Shown: positions 45,413 through 55,023 of the stretch, piece by piece
How the letters are laid out: every line of letters begins with the position of its first letter
Numbering within the stretch: the stretch's first letter is position 1
NCBI RefSeq assembly: GCF_017908035.1
Contig: NZ_JAEQMU010000001.1
Location: 2,418,001 to 2,482,000, forward strand
DNA from: Sphingobacterium tabacisoli
GTDB lineage: Bacteria > Bacteroidota > Bacteroidia > Sphingobacteriales > Sphingobacteriaceae
Length of the DNA stretch: 64,000 bases
Direction: 5' to 3'
Notes under the pieces: generated by a model
The model's database searches: none
The model's input: only the letters and a program-made list of their open reading frames with translations
What the model was told of the DNA's origin: nothing
Position numbers and translations under genes: made by a program

Positions 45413-45442
45413 CAAAGATACATCGTTTTATGATCAAAGCAA
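45413..45442 (-). promoter_or_regulatory. promoter of tRNA-Pro copy 2
   Basis: On the minus strand: TTG (45442-45440), 19 bp, TATCTTTG (45420-45413). The stretch from here to the tRNA matches copy 1, including ATCAC-n7-GTGAT. Confidence 0.82.
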
Positions 45443-45576
45443 GTACTTTTTTACATCAAACAACTAACGACCTGATTTAATGCGAGATATTTTTAAAACA
45501 AATACGATTTCAGCCGTAGCAATAAGATATATCAGAAAATTATCAACACACCTATATAATATAATTCTTTTTTTCA

Positions 45577-45705
45577 TACCTTTGCACTCGCTTCGGGAAT
45601 CGGAGTTAAATATTTTTATAAAAAAACTTTTTTAATCGAAATAAAAGCTGTAATATTGCATTCCGATTTTTACAGGATATAAATCGTTTATAATTACTCA
45701 AAATC
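45577..45705 (+). promoter_or_regulatory. -7 box and leader of rplS
   Basis: TACCTTTG at 45577-45584 marks the promoter; the -33 is poor. The ~115-nt leader contains AATCGGA (45598-45604) complementary to TCCGATT (45662-45668), which is followed by a T-rich stretch. This could fold as a long-range hairpin for autoregulation. The gap 45388-45576 between the tRNA and this box shows only the tRNA promoter. Confidence 0.5.
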
Positions 45706-46056
45706 ATGGATTTAGTAAAATTTGTAGAAGAACAAGCGGTAGTAAAGAATGAGATTCCCGCTTTCAAAGCAGGAGACACCATCAGTGTACACTATAAAAT
45801 TCGCGAAGGAAACAAAGAGCGTGTTCAGGTATACCAAGGTGCAGTTATTCAATTAAACAGCGAAGGTACTAACGCTACTTTTACCGTTCGTAAAATCTCT
45901 AACGGTATTGGGGTAGAACGTATTTTCCCTGTAAACTCTCCTAACATTGACAAAATTGAAGTAAACAGCTACGGTAAAGTACGTCGCGCTAAGTTATTCT
46001 ACTTACGTGGACTTACAGGTAAAGCTGCTCGTATCAGATCTAAACGTATCAAATAG
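45706..46056 (+). CDS. rplS: 50S ribosomal protein L19
   Basis: A 116-aa protein located at the 30S-50S interface. Family hallmarks: [30 protein letters not shown] N-terminal half, [20 protein letters not shown], and [21 protein letters not shown] basic C terminus. Length is normal. Monocistronic here, without the rpsP-rimM-trmD neighbours found in many bacteria. Confidence 0.97.
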   Translation: MDLVKFVEEQAVVKNEIPAFKAGDTISVHYKIREGNKERVQVYQGAVIQLNSEGTNATFTVRKISNGIGVERIFPVNSPNIDKIEVNSYGKVRRAKLFYLRGLTGKAARIRSKRIK

Positions 46057-46089
46057 TTTAGACGGACGAAGATACCAAACAAGAAATCA

Positions 46090-46123
46090 AAAGGGTGTAA
46101 ACAGCAATGTTACACCCTTTTTC
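46090..46123 (+). terminator. terminator after rplS
   Basis: AAGGGTGTAA (46091-46100) pairs with TTACACCCTT (46110-46119), followed by T. Confidence 0.88.
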
Positions 46124-46226
46124 TATACCCCATCTTTCAGTAGCATAAACCTCGCTCTGGAAAATAAAATCTAAATTCCATCTTCCCAAACAGCATAATT
46201 ATGTATATTCATACAGATTATTGATT

Positions 46227-47330
46227 ATGCTAAAACCTTTTTACACTTTCCTCTTCCTATTTACGACAGGAAGTCTTCACACCTATGCACAACAGAACCT
46301 TTCTGAAGCACTACTCATGCAGTCCTTACCTAAAACATATGCCGTCATTAAAACAAAGGAAGCCATAGTCATCGACGGCTTAGCAAATGAAGCTTCATGG
46401 GATCTAGCACCTTGGTCAGACAAATTTGTAGATATTGAAGGTGACTTAAAACCCGCTCCCCGTTTTGACACAAAGGTCAAAATGCTATGGGACGAGAACT
46501 ACCTATACTTATACGCCCGACTGGACGAGCCTCATATCTGGGGGACCTTAACACAACATGATGCTATAATATATCACGACAACGATTTTGAAGTCTTCCT
46601 AAAGCCCTCCGATCGCCAGTCACTATATTACGAAATCGAAATCAACGCACTAAACACCATCATGGATCTGATGATGGCAAAAGCCTACAGAATAGGTGGC
46701 GAAGCTATTATGCATTGGGATGTTAAAAATCTAAAATCAGCAGTACATATAGAGGGCACTCTCAATAACCCGACCGATGTAGACAGTTATTGGAGCATAG
46801 AGATGGCTATTCCTTTTGCGTCCTTGGGCACCTTTGGAAAAGCCCCTACTCCACGGGTAAATGATTTTTGGCAAATCAATTTTTCACGGGTGCAATGGCA
46901 ACATGTTATAGAGAACGGAGAATACAAACGAAAAAAAGAAAACGGAAAGTTACTCGCAGAAGACAACTGGGTATGGTCACCAATCGGCGTCATTAACATG
47001 CACTATCCTGAGCGATGGGGATATATCCAATTTGTAGAGCAAATAGATAAAGAAAGCTACCCGAAGTCGCAAACAATTAAGCAAGCTGCCTGGAACATAT
47101 TCTATCTTCAACAGTTGTACTTTACAGAAAACAGCCACAGATACAGCAATAGATTGGAAGCACTTCCAGGGTTTGAAAAAGTCCTAAAACATAACATATC
47201 CGGACTCCGCCACAGAATCACGACAAATAAAGACAAAACATTCTATAAATCTGAATTATTAGACCCCGCCAACCACCTTAAAGTCACTATTGACAATTTT
47301 GGCAATTATACGATATCTTATGAACAGTAG
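46227..47330 (+). CDS. secreted CBM9-like carbohydrate-binding protein
   Basis: A 367-aa protein. The start is ATG at 46227 (MLKPFYTFLFLF), giving a signal peptide ending near HTYAQ; TTG at 46221 is less likely. Residues about 40-245 match family 9 carbohydrate-binding modules (IDGLANEASWDLAPW, MLWDENYLYLYARLDEPHIW, DNDFEVFLKP, EMAIPFASLG). The C-terminal ~110 residues are unassigned. It overlaps the next gene by 11 bp, so the two are co-translated. Likely sugar binding; no ligand is inferred. Confidence 0.85.
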   Translation: MLKPFYTFLFLFTTGSLHTYAQQNLSEALLMQSLPKTYAVIKTKEAIVIDGLANEASWDLAPWSDKFVDIEGDLKPAPRFDTKVKMLWDENYLYLYARLDEPHIWGTLTQHDAIIYHDNDFEVFLKPSDRQSLYYEIEINALNTIMDLMMAKAYRIGGEAIMHWDVKNLKSAVHIEGTLNNPTDVDSYWSIEMAIPFASLGTFGKAPTPRVNDFWQINFSRVQWQHVIENGEYKRKKENGKLLAEDNWVWSPIGVINMHYPERWGYIQFVEQIDKESYPKSQTIKQAAWNIFYLQQLYFTENSHRYSNRLEALPGFEKVLKHNISGLRHRITTNKDKTFYKSELLDPANHLKVTIDNFGNYTISYEQ

Positions 47331-48396
47331 AAGAAACTTCATTAAAGCTGCTAGCGTAGGTTTAGCCGCACTACAGCTTAGCCCAACTATTTTGCAGGCT
47401 CAACCGCTCCCCCCCCCTTTATTATTTGATTTTTGGCTATGGGCCCGTCCCAATGACTCGGAGTCGGAAGCGGTACTAAAGAAACGTTACCAAAGCTATA
47501 AAGATGCTGGCGTGCGCGGGATATTTTTCGAAAACTATAGTGTCAAACATTTTCAATTGGCAAAACAATATGGTCTCGAGACACACCGATGGATGTGGAC
47601 CATGAATCGCGGAGAGAAGGAGCTTTTAGAAAAGCATCCTGAATATTATGCCGTCAGTAGATCGGGCAAATCCTGCGCCACAAACCCTCCTTACGTAAAC
47701 TATTACAGATTTCTTTGCCCCTCACATCCTGATGTACCGAAATACCTCGAAGAAAAGGCCAGAGAACAACTGGAGAAAGAAGATGTCGACGGCTTACATC
47801 TCGACTATATTCGCTATCCAGACGTAACACTTCCTGTTAACCTCTGGCAAAACTACAGTCTAGACCAGTCAACAGAATTGGCTGACTATGATTTTTGCTA
47901 TAGTAAATTCAGTAAAGAGGCTTATTTGAAAGAGACAGGTATCCATATAGATCAGGTCGACCGTCCCGACCAAAGCCCGTCTTGGCGCTCCTTCCGATAC
48001 CGTCAAATCAACAAAATAGTCAACAGAATCTGTGAGGCCGCCAAAGACTATCAAAAACCTGTTACCGCCGCTGTATTTCCGACCCCAGATCTCGCCCGTC
48101 GTATTGTGCGTCAAGACTGGACCAACTGGAATCTCTCCGGTGTCTTTCCAATGATCTATCATGGCTTCTACAAAGAACCCATACATTGGATCGGTACTGC
48201 TGTTGCAGAAGGTGTACAGGGGCTGCATGGCAAATTTCCGTTGTACGCAGGTCTGTACCTGCCCGACTTCAAAAACCTAAATGAACTAAAAGAAGCAATC
48301 TCACTTGCTAAATCAAATGGGGCTGCGGGCGTTTCTCTTTTTGGGGAGACCGAATTTGACCAACAGACTATTGCATTGTTACAATCTATCCGTTAG
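47320..48396 (+). CDS. secreted GH10-like (GHL10-type) TIM-barrel glycosidase
   Basis: A 358-aa protein starting at ATG 47320, which overlaps the preceding stop. The N terminus NSRRNFIKAASVGLAALQ is a twin-arginine (Tat) signal ending near LQAQP. The barrel shows VRGIFFENYS, then VDGLHLDYIRYP, the motif common in GHL10 and related glycosidase-like proteins, with likely acid residues. Family activity is poorly defined. Tat export is unusual next to a Sec-exported partner. Works with the CBM9-like protein upstream, by operon structure. Confidence 0.8.
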   Translation: MNSRRNFIKAASVGLAALQLSPTILQAQPLPPPLLFDFWLWARPNDSESEAVLKKRYQSYKDAGVRGIFFENYSVKHFQLAKQYGLETHRWMWTMNRGEKELLEKHPEYYAVSRSGKSCATNPPYVNYYRFLCPSHPDVPKYLEEKAREQLEKEDVDGLHLDYIRYPDVTLPVNLWQNYSLDQSTELADYDFCYSKFSKEAYLKETGIHIDQVDRPDQSPSWRSFRYRQINKIVNRICEAAKDYQKPVTAAVFPTPDLARRIVRQDWTNWNLSGVFPMIYHGFYKEPIHWIGTAVAEGVQGLHGKFPLYAGLYLPDFKNLNELKEAISLAKSNGAAGVSLFGETEFDQQTIALLQSIR

Positions 48397-48414
48397 ATTG
48401 TTTTTCTATTTCTA

Positions 48415-48437
48415 TGCGCCGGCTCAAGGCTGGCGCA
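48415..48437 (+). terminator. possible terminator hairpin after the GH10-like gene
   Basis: TGCGCCGGC pairs with GCTGGCGCA around TCAAG, but no T run follows on the plus strand. It may be a weak or Rho-assisted stop. Confidence 0.35.
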
Positions 48438-48515
48438 CTACTACTTTCGGATGCATTCTACAGGAAATAAATTTCAACATTATTTTTTTAATCGCATCAA
48501 TCCCGAAAAATATAG

Positions 48516-48523
48516 TATCTTTG
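48516..48523 (+). promoter_or_regulatory. -7 box of pyrG
   Basis: TATCTTTG, 71 bp before the pyrG start; the -33 element is not clear. Confidence 0.55.
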
Positions 48524-48594
48524 TACCCCGTACATAAGGCAGATATTTGGATATAAAATCCAATCATCTTTAGTAGAAAATTCCATTAATTGCT

Positions 48595-50211
48595 ATGACT
48601 AAATACATCTTTGTTACGGGCGGCGTAACCTCGTCGTTAGGGAAAGGTATTATTGCAGCTTCCCTTGCTAAACTTTTACAAGCACGTGGCTTTAAAGTTA
48701 CTATTCAAAAGTTTGACCCCTACATCAACATCGATCCAGGAACACTCAATCCCTACGAACATGGCGAATGCTATGTGACAGAGGATGGAGCTGAGACAGA
48801 CTTGGACTTAGGTCATTATGAGCGTTTTTTAAATGTGCCTACCTCTCAGGCCAACAATGTGACGACTGGTCGTATCTACAAACATGTCATTGAAAAAGAA
48901 AGAGAAGGCGCTTACCTTGGCAAGACTGTTCAGGTCATCCCACATATTACTGACGAGATAAAACGTCGCATGCAACTTTTGGGACAAGGGGGTGAATACG
49001 ATATCATCATCACCGAGCTTGGAGGAACAGTAGGCGACATAGAATCCCTTCCTTTTATCGAGGCAGTACGTCAACTACGTTGGGAATTAGGCAACAATGA
49101 TTCCCTAGTTATACACCTGACACTGGTACCTTACCTTGCAGCTGCAGGCGAACTAAAAACAAAACCAACACAGCATTCTGTTAAGACCTTATTGGAATAT
49201 GGGGTACAACCTGATATTTTAGTATGTCGTACAGAGCATAAACTGACTCAGGAGATCCGTAAAAAGCTCGCTTTATTCTGTAATGTAAACATCAATGCAG
49301 TCGTGGAGTCTATCGACGCTCCTACCATTTACGATGTTCCATTATTAATGTTGAAAGAGCAGTTGGACAAAACAGTCTTAACTAAACTTAAGCTTTCAAC
49401 CAAAAACGAACCAAATCTAGATAACTGGAAAACCTTCCTAGGTCGTCTCAAGAACCCTACGACAGAAGTTAACATTGGTTTGGTTGGAAAATATGTAGAG
49501 CTACCAGATGCTTACAAGTCGATTGTAGAAGGCTTTATCCACGCTGGATCAGCAAATGAAACAAAAGTAAAAGTTAGCTTCATCGCTGCGGAAAGTATTT
49601 CTCCTGAGAATGTTGCTGATAAACTAAAAGGTCTAGATGGCGTTTTAGTTGCACCGGGTTTTGGTGAACGTGGTCTAGAAGGCAAATTGAATACCATTAA
49701 ATATGTCCGTGAAAACAAAATCCCTTTCTTCGGTATATGTTTGGGTATGCAATGTGCTGTTATTGAATTTGGACGAAATGTACTGGGCTTGAATGGTGCA
49801 AACAGTTTTGAGATGGATGAAAACACCCCTCACCCTGTTATCAACCTTATGGAAGAACAGAAAAACATCACTAACATGGGCGGAACAATGCGTCTAGGAG
49901 CTTATGATTGTGATATCAAAAAAGGAACAAAAGCTTTTGCTATTTACGGAAAAACAAAAATTTCAGAACGTCACCGTCACCGCTACGAATTCAACAATGC
50001 TTATTTGAAAGATTACGAAAAAGCAGGTATGATAGCTTCGGGATTCAATCCAGAAACTGGTCTAGTAGAGATTGTGGAGTTAAAAGACCACCCATTCTTC
50101 GTAGCAGGACAGTTTCATCCAGAATTAAAGTCAACTGTTGCGAATCCTCACCCACTTTTTGTTAGCTTTGTAGCCGCTTCTTTGGCAAATAAGAAAGTGG
50201 TTGCTAAGTAA
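48595..50211 (+). CDS. pyrG: CTP synthase
   Basis: A 538-aa enzyme that aminates UTP to CTP using ATP and glutamine. The synthase domain (1-270) opens with [14 protein letters not shown] and includes YLNVDPGTLNP-like [16 protein letters not shown]. The class I glutamine amidotransferase domain has the catalytic Cys in FGICLGMQC, and the partner His and Glu in GQFHPE. Full length. The yidC gene follows 61 bp downstream. Confidence 0.97.
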   Translation: MTKYIFVTGGVTSSLGKGIIAASLAKLLQARGFKVTIQKFDPYINIDPGTLNPYEHGECYVTEDGAETDLDLGHYERFLNVPTSQANNVTTGRIYKHVIEKEREGAYLGKTVQVIPHITDEIKRRMQLLGQGGEYDIIITELGGTVGDIESLPFIEAVRQLRWELGNNDSLVIHLTLVPYLAAAGELKTKPTQHSVKTLLEYGVQPDILVCRTEHKLTQEIRKKLALFCNVNINAVVESIDAPTIYDVPLLMLKEQLDKTVLTKLKLSTKNEPNLDNWKTFLGRLKNPTTEVNIGLVGKYVELPDAYKSIVEGFIHAGSANETKVKVSFIAAESISPENVADKLKGLDGVLVAPGFGERGLEGKLNTIKYVRENKIPFFGICLGMQCAVIEFGRNVLGLNGANSFEMDENTPHPVINLMEEQKNITNMGGTMRLGAYDCDIKKGTKAFAIYGKTKISERHRHRYEFNNAYLKDYEKAGMIASGFNPETGLVEIVELKDHPFFVAGQFHPELKSTVANPHPLFVSFVAASLANKKVVAK

Positions 50212-50272
50212 ACCTCTTTATTCTATTGACAAATAGTGGATGTAAATAATAAAATGGAATAAATTATAATAG

Positions 50273-52075
50273 ATGGATAGAAATAACATTATAGGGCTAG
50301 TATTGATTTTTGCAATTTTTGCAGGTTCTTTTTATTTTTTAAAACCTACTGAGCAAGAATTAAAAGAAGAACAACAACGCCAGGATAATAGAGACAATGC
50401 CAAGAGCGGACAAATGCTAAGCGACTCATTAGCTTCTTCGAAAAAGAATGAAGTCCTTGATTCAGTTGCGTTGAGCAAACCTTTTGGTACGGCCAAAGTC
50501 GGACAGGAGCAATTAATCACTTTAGAAAACGAACAGCTTATTATTCAACTATCTTCTAAAGGTGGTAAAGTAAAATCGGTACAGCTCAAAGGTGAAAAGA
50601 ATTTTGACGGAGCTCCTCTTTACCTGTTAGAGGGAGACAACAACAATTTCGGTTTTATCTTTAATGCAAATGGTCAGAATATCAATACCAATGATCTACA
50701 CTTTGCAGTTAATACATCATCACCGAATAGTGCTTCGTTTCGTTTGAAATATACGGATGATCAGTACTTAGAATACAACTATGCATTAGAGAAAGGATAC
50801 AATTTAGCATTAAACGTCAATGCTGTCGGAATCCAGAACCTAATTGATGTAAAGCAAAAAACAATCGTATTAGATTGGGAAGCGAATCTTCTTCGAAAAG
50901 AACAGAACATAAAATCTGAGCGTGAGAAATCTTCTATATTCTTTAAAGATACAGAAGGTACAATAGACCACTTATCAGAAACAAGTGATGCAGAAGAAAA
51001 AATTGAGAAAACAAAAGTGGAATGGATTGCTTTCAAACAACACTTCTTCTCTTCAATCTTATCATCTAAACAAGCTTTTGAGAACACGAATCTCAAAGTA
51101 ACGTTCTCAAACAACGAGAATGTCGTTAAAAACTACAAGACTACAGCAGAACTAGCTTTTAACACACAAGCCAACAATCATTTTGAATTTAGCTTCTTCT
51201 TTGGTCCAAACCAATATAAGACATTAAAAGCAGAAGGTCATAACTACGAAAAGATCATCAATATGGGCTGGGGTCCTATGGGCTGGATCAACAGATTCAT
51301 CACAGTACCATTGTTTGACTTTTTAGATGGTTACCATATGAGCTATGGTATCGTTATTCTGATATTAACGTTATTATTGAAAGGAGCGATGTTCCCATTA
51401 ACCCGCAAGTCTTACCTTTCTATGGCTAAGATGCGCGTGCTCAAACCACAGTTAGATCAGATTAAAGAGAAAGTCGGAGAAGACAACCCTATGCTATTGC
51501 AACAAGAGCAAATGAAGCTCTACAAGCAGGCAGGTGTCAACCCATTGGGAGGATGTCTACCGATGTTGTTGCAAATGCCATTCACACTTGCCTTCTTCTT
51601 TTTCTTCCCTAACTTGTTTGAATTAAGAGGCCAAAGCTTCCTATGGATGAAAGATCTATCGACATACGATACATTCATTACGTTTAGCCCTATCTTTGGT
51701 ATCAACCACATTTCACTAATGTGTGTGTTGATGACGGCAGTTACTTTATTGACAACTTGGTATAACAATGCGACTTCGGGAGCTACCTCAGGAATGGGTA
51801 ACCAAATGAAGTATATTGGCTACATTATGCCTTTGTTATTCTTCTTCATGTTGAATAGTTTCCCTTCTGGATTAAATTACTACTATTTCCTAGGGGCCTT
51901 ATTCACATTCTTAACACAGTTCTTAATTCGTAAATCAATTGATGACGAAAAGATTCTAGCTAAGCTTGAAGAGAACCAAAAAAATCCGAAGGCAGCCAAA
52001 AAGTCTTCATTCCAGACGAAAATGGAAGAAATGATGAGACAGCAACAAGCTGCTCAGCACAACAAGAAAAAATAA
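50273..52075 (+). CDS. yidC: membrane protein insertase YidC
   Basis: A 600-aa inner-membrane insertase with TM1 at about 6-23, a large periplasmic beta-sandwich domain (about 80-340), and a C-terminal OxaA core with four to five membrane helices, including LLKGAMFPLTRKSYLSMAKM and GGCLPMLLQMPF. It ends in a Lys-rich tail that binds ribosomes. Architecture matches Gram-negative YidC. Probably co-transcribed with pyrG. Confidence 0.96.
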   Translation: MDRNNIIGLVLIFAIFAGSFYFLKPTEQELKEEQQRQDNRDNAKSGQMLSDSLASSKKNEVLDSVALSKPFGTAKVGQEQLITLENEQLIIQLSSKGGKVKSVQLKGEKNFDGAPLYLLEGDNNNFGFIFNANGQNINTNDLHFAVNTSSPNSASFRLKYTDDQYLEYNYALEKGYNLALNVNAVGIQNLIDVKQKTIVLDWEANLLRKEQNIKSEREKSSIFFKDTEGTIDHLSETSDAEEKIEKTKVEWIAFKQHFFSSILSSKQAFENTNLKVTFSNNENVVKNYKTTAELAFNTQANNHFEFSFFFGPNQYKTLKAEGHNYEKIINMGWGPMGWINRFITVPLFDFLDGYHMSYGIVILILTLLLKGAMFPLTRKSYLSMAKMRVLKPQLDQIKEKVGEDNPMLLQQEQMKLYKQAGVNPLGGCLPMLLQMPFTLAFFFFFPNLFELRGQSFLWMKDLSTYDTFITFSPIFGINHISLMCVLMTAVTLLTTWYNNATSGATSGMGNQMKYIGYIMPLLFFFMLNSFPSGLNYYYFLGALFTFLTQFLIRKSIDDEKILAKLEENQKNPKAAKKSSFQTKMEEMMRQQQAAQHNKKK

Positions 52076-52079
52076 CATA

Positions 52080-52115
52080 AAAAGAGAGGCATCTAAATTA
52101 GATGCCTCTCTTTTT
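52080..52115. terminator. bidirectional terminator between yidC and the M48 protease gene
   Basis: AAAGAGAGGCATCTAA pairs with TTAGATGCCTCTCTTT, nearly perfect, with A and T runs on both sides. Confidence 0.92.
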
Positions 52116-52133
52116 ATGTATTAAACTTTACGC

Positions 52134-52922
52134 CTATTTTTCCGGCTTTTTAAATCCATCTTTCTCAGCGCGCTTCCCCATCTCTGCTACCCTTTTTTCA
52201 GTATCTGGGTGTGACGAGAATAGTTTCTGCGTAAAGCTCTCTTTGCCTCCACCGGATAACTCTACCAAACGCTCAAAAGCCATTGCCATGTACCATGGAT
52301 TCACATTATTAGCTTTCAAGAACTGATAGCCATATTCGTCGGCCATACTCTCTTGCTTGCGGGAAAAACTCATGTTAGCCACCTGCTCTCCCACTTCACC
52401 CAACTGAGAGTCAGAAAGCGCACCCGCTGCACCTCCTTGAGAAGATACCCCATCTTTCAATGCTGATGTTAACAATGCGGTACGAAATGCATCTTTTGAA
52501 TCCTGATTTTTAACGTGACCGATTTCATGCCCGATAACGCCTAACACTTCGTTGTCTGTCATCGCTTCCATCAATCCCGCACATACCCGTACACTACCAT
52601 CTGCACAGGCAAAAGCATTAACATCACGAACAAGATAAACCTTAAAGTTCAACTGCTGTCCATCGTAATTACTTAACCCTGTAGTCAATTTCACCAATCG
52701 CTGCGCTAGCTCATGATCAGCAGGTGCCACTGGATTGTTGGCATCCATCCAGTTGATATATTCTTTGGTGTAAGCTATTACATCATCATTTGATAGCGTC
52801 GCGGCTTTCACAGCTTTTGCTGCAGAACCAATCGACTTGGTGTTAATTTTGATTTGTGCCTGTGCACCGTAAGCCCCCAATCCCATAAGTGCTACGGTCA
52901 ACAATGTTTTAGTTACTTTCAT
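52134..52922 (-). CDS. M48 family secreted metalloprotease (LoiP/YcaL-like)
   Basis: A 262-aa zinc protease. The start at 52922 (MKVTKTLLTV) gives a signal peptide ending AQAQ. HEIGH at residues 132-136 is the HExxH zinc motif, with the third ligand Glu in SMADEYGYQFL. The size matches single-domain periplasmic M48 enzymes that trim or remove misfolded envelope proteins. Lone gene between yidC and the acyl-CoA dehydrogenase, on the opposite strand to yidC. Confidence 0.9.
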   Translation of the reverse strand: MKVTKTLLTVALMGLGAYGAQAQIKINTKSIGSAAKAVKAATLSNDDVIAYTKEYINWMDANNPVAPADHELAQRLVKLTTGLSNYDGQQLNFKVYLVRDVNAFACADGSVRVCAGLMEAMTDNEVLGVIGHEIGHVKNQDSKDAFRTALLTSALKDGVSSQGGAAGALSDSQLGEVGEQVANMSFSRKQESMADEYGYQFLKANNVNPWYMAMAFERLVELSGGGKESFTQKLFSSHPDTEKRVAEMGKRAEKDGFKKPEK

Positions 52923-53015
52923 ATTAAATTTCGAATTTAACATTCCCGTTACAATAAACATACCAAAGGAACTGGATATCCGAAAAAGTTTGGCACAGAC
53001 GCTCTACAGCTGATT

Positions 53016-54365
53016 TTACACAAAAGCACTATGTCCTGTAATACTACGTCCAACAATCAGTGAATTAATCTCTTTAGTGCCTTCATAAGAATAAATAGCC
53101 TCCGCATCAGCTAAAAAACGGGCTACATTATATTCCAATAAAATACCGTTACCTCCCATCACCTCACGCGCACGGGACACAATATCACGCGTACGGAGTG
53201 TACAGAACACCTTTGCCAGAGAAGCATGCTCGTCTTTGAGCTTGCCTTCATCCTGCAGCTCCGACAGACGGAACACCAACGTTTGCATTGCGGTCAGATT
53301 AGACAACATTTCCACAAGATGATTTTGAATCAATTGAAAAGATGCAATAGGCTTACCAAACTGTTCTCTCTCCAAGGTATAAGCTAACGCATTCTCATAC
53401 GCTCCCCGTGCACAGCCCACCGCCATCCAAGCGACTCCTGCACGGGTCATCTGTAGTACCTTTGCTGTATCTTTGAAGGACTGCGCATTCGGCAATCTAT
53501 CGGATTCGGGCACCACACAGTCGGTCATCGTAATGAGACCATTCTGAACAATCCGTAGAGCCATCTTTCCTTTGATCTTTTCTACCGAAAATCCCGGATT
53601 CTCTTTCCGCACAATAAAACCCTTCACCTGATTGTCGTCCACATCCCTCGCCCAGATAATCGTAATATCCGAGAACGTCGAATTCCCGATCCACTTTTTC
53701 TGTCCATTCAAGATCCAGCCCCTATCCGTACGCTTGCATGTTGTAGTCAATCCTCCTGCCGTAGCAGATCCCACCTCAGGCTCCGTCAGTCCGAATGCCC
53801 CAATAACTTTTAATTGCTGCATCTTAGGCAGCCACTCTTCTTTCTGTACATCCGATCCACACATATATATAGACCCCATCGCCAATCCACTTTGCACTCC
53901 CAGAAAAGTAGCTATAGAAGGATCAATACGCCCAAATTCGCTAGCGATGATCCCATCCATCAGCGAGGTCCCTCCAGCACAGCCATACCCTTTATAAACA
54001 TAACCGCAGACGTTCAATTCCGCCAGCTTGGGAATAATCTCAAACGGAAAATCATCATGCAACCAGTAATTATTTACTATAGGCTTCACCTCCGCCTCTA
54101 AAAATGCACGTACCCGTAGTTGTAAGGCTCGGTCTTCGACCGAAAGCCTGTCTTCAACAGCATAGAAATCGGCGTTGATAGGCGGCGGATCTTTCTTTTT
54201 CTTATTACCCGTCAACATTTTCATCGCCATCTGCAGTTGCCTCTCGTCCATTTTAGAAACAGCCTGCATTACCTGGGCGAGATCTACTTTTTTAGAAATC
54301 TTATCAATCTGCTCAAAATCAACCGATTTCACCAGCTTTATTATGCTCTTAATCTTTCCTAACAT
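53016..54365 (-). CDS. acyl-CoA dehydrogenase, glutaryl-CoA dehydrogenase-like, with extended N terminus
   Basis: A 449-aa FAD enzyme. The catalytic Glu428 sits in YEGTKEINSLIVGRSITG, the pattern of glutaryl-CoA dehydrogenase and plant short-chain ACX4. FGLTEPEVGS and KKWIGNST are FAD-binding motifs. The first ~60 residues are an extra, amphipathic, Lys/Met-rich helical segment ending NKKKKDPPP, absent from ordinary family members. Likely in lysine/tryptophan breakdown or beta-oxidation. No pathway partner is adjacent. Confidence 0.88.
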   Translation of the reverse strand: MLGKIKSIIKLVKSVDFEQIDKISKKVDLAQVMQAVSKMDERQLQMAMKMLTGNKKKKDPPPINADFYAVEDRLSVEDRALQLRVRAFLEAEVKPIVNNYWLHDDFPFEIIPKLAELNVCGYVYKGYGCAGGTSLMDGIIASEFGRIDPSIATFLGVQSGLAMGSIYMCGSDVQKEEWLPKMQQLKVIGAFGLTEPEVGSATAGGLTTTCKRTDRGWILNGQKKWIGNSTFSDITIIWARDVDDNQVKGFIVRKENPGFSVEKIKGKMALRIVQNGLITMTDCVVPESDRLPNAQSFKDTAKVLQMTRAGVAWMAVGCARGAYENALAYTLEREQFGKPIASFQLIQNHLVEMLSNLTAMQTLVFRLSELQDEGKLKDEHASLAKVFCTLRTRDIVSRAREVMGGNGILLEYNVARFLADAEAIYSYEGTKEINSLIVGRSITGHSAFV

Positions 54366-54417
54366 ATGCGTTCTTTATAGTCTAACAACATTTTTAGCTT
54401 AAAATAGTTTTTTATTG

Positions 54418-54447
54418 TTGCATTTCAACAAAACAATACTATATTTG
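54418..54447 (+). promoter_or_regulatory. promoter of the 73-aa lipoprotein gene
   Basis: TTG (54418-54420), 19 bp, TATATTTG (54440-54447): a near-perfect promoter. A long, very AT-rich leader of about 147 nt follows, containing GGTTACC twice (six bases apart) near 54530-54547. Confidence 0.75.
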
Positions 54448-54600
54448 CATCCGAAATAAAAATCTATTTTATTTAACAGCTGTAAATCAGAATGTTAATA
54501 TATATAAATAAAAATTTTTATTTCTTGGGTTACCTTTTCAGGTTACCGGTATTAAAGAGTATAAAACAACATTTGTTTCAATTAAATAGAAAATTAAAAG

Positions 54601-54822
54601 ATGAAAAATTTATTCGCATTCGGATTTTTAGCATTAGCTTTAACAGTAGCATCATGTGGTAACAACACTTCAAAAACTGAAGAAACTGCTGATTCTTTAA
54701 AAGGAATCGTTGATTCAACAGCTGGTGCTCTTACTGACTCAATCAACAAAGTTGCTGATTCAGCAAACAAAACTATCGATTCAACTGCACAAGTTATCGA
54801 TTCTACTAAAAACGCTCAGTAA
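54601..54822 (+). CDS. small helical lipoprotein
   Basis: A 73-aa protein with signal peptide and lipobox VASC (Cys19). The mature part is a repeating Ala/Asp/Ser/Thr-rich helix (DSTAGALTDSINKVADSANK), like other small periplasmic lipoproteins that span envelope layers. The strong promoter and strong terminator suggest an abundant product. Function unknown. Confidence 0.85.
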   Translation: MKNLFAFGFLALALTVASCGNNTSKTEETADSLKGIVDSTAGALTDSINKVADSANKTIDSTAQVIDSTKNAQ

Positions 54823-54849
54823 TCCGAAAAAGAGTTAAAATACTCCTAC

Positions 54850-54884
54850 AAAAGCCTGTGTTCTTAATGACACAGGCTTTTTTA
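54850..54884 (+). terminator. terminator after the small lipoprotein gene
   Basis: AAAAGCCTGTGT pairs with ACACAGGCTTTT and is followed by T. Confidence 0.9.
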
Positions 54885-54920
54885 TTATCCTTTAATTGCT
54901 AAAAAAGTAACTGTTTTTTG

Positions 54921-54928
54921 TACTTTTG
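54921..54928 (+). promoter_or_regulatory. -7 box of purB
   Basis: TACTTTTG, about 96 bp before the ATG at 55024; a TTG lies 22 bp upstream (54896-54898), slightly far. Confidence 0.5.
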
Positions 54929-55023
54929 CAGTACTTAAGATGGGCATGGTGATTACCTGTTCTACTTTATAACTAGAAGAACAGCCCAACTTTTTTACTT
55001 TTGACTTATTAATTCCACAGAAA

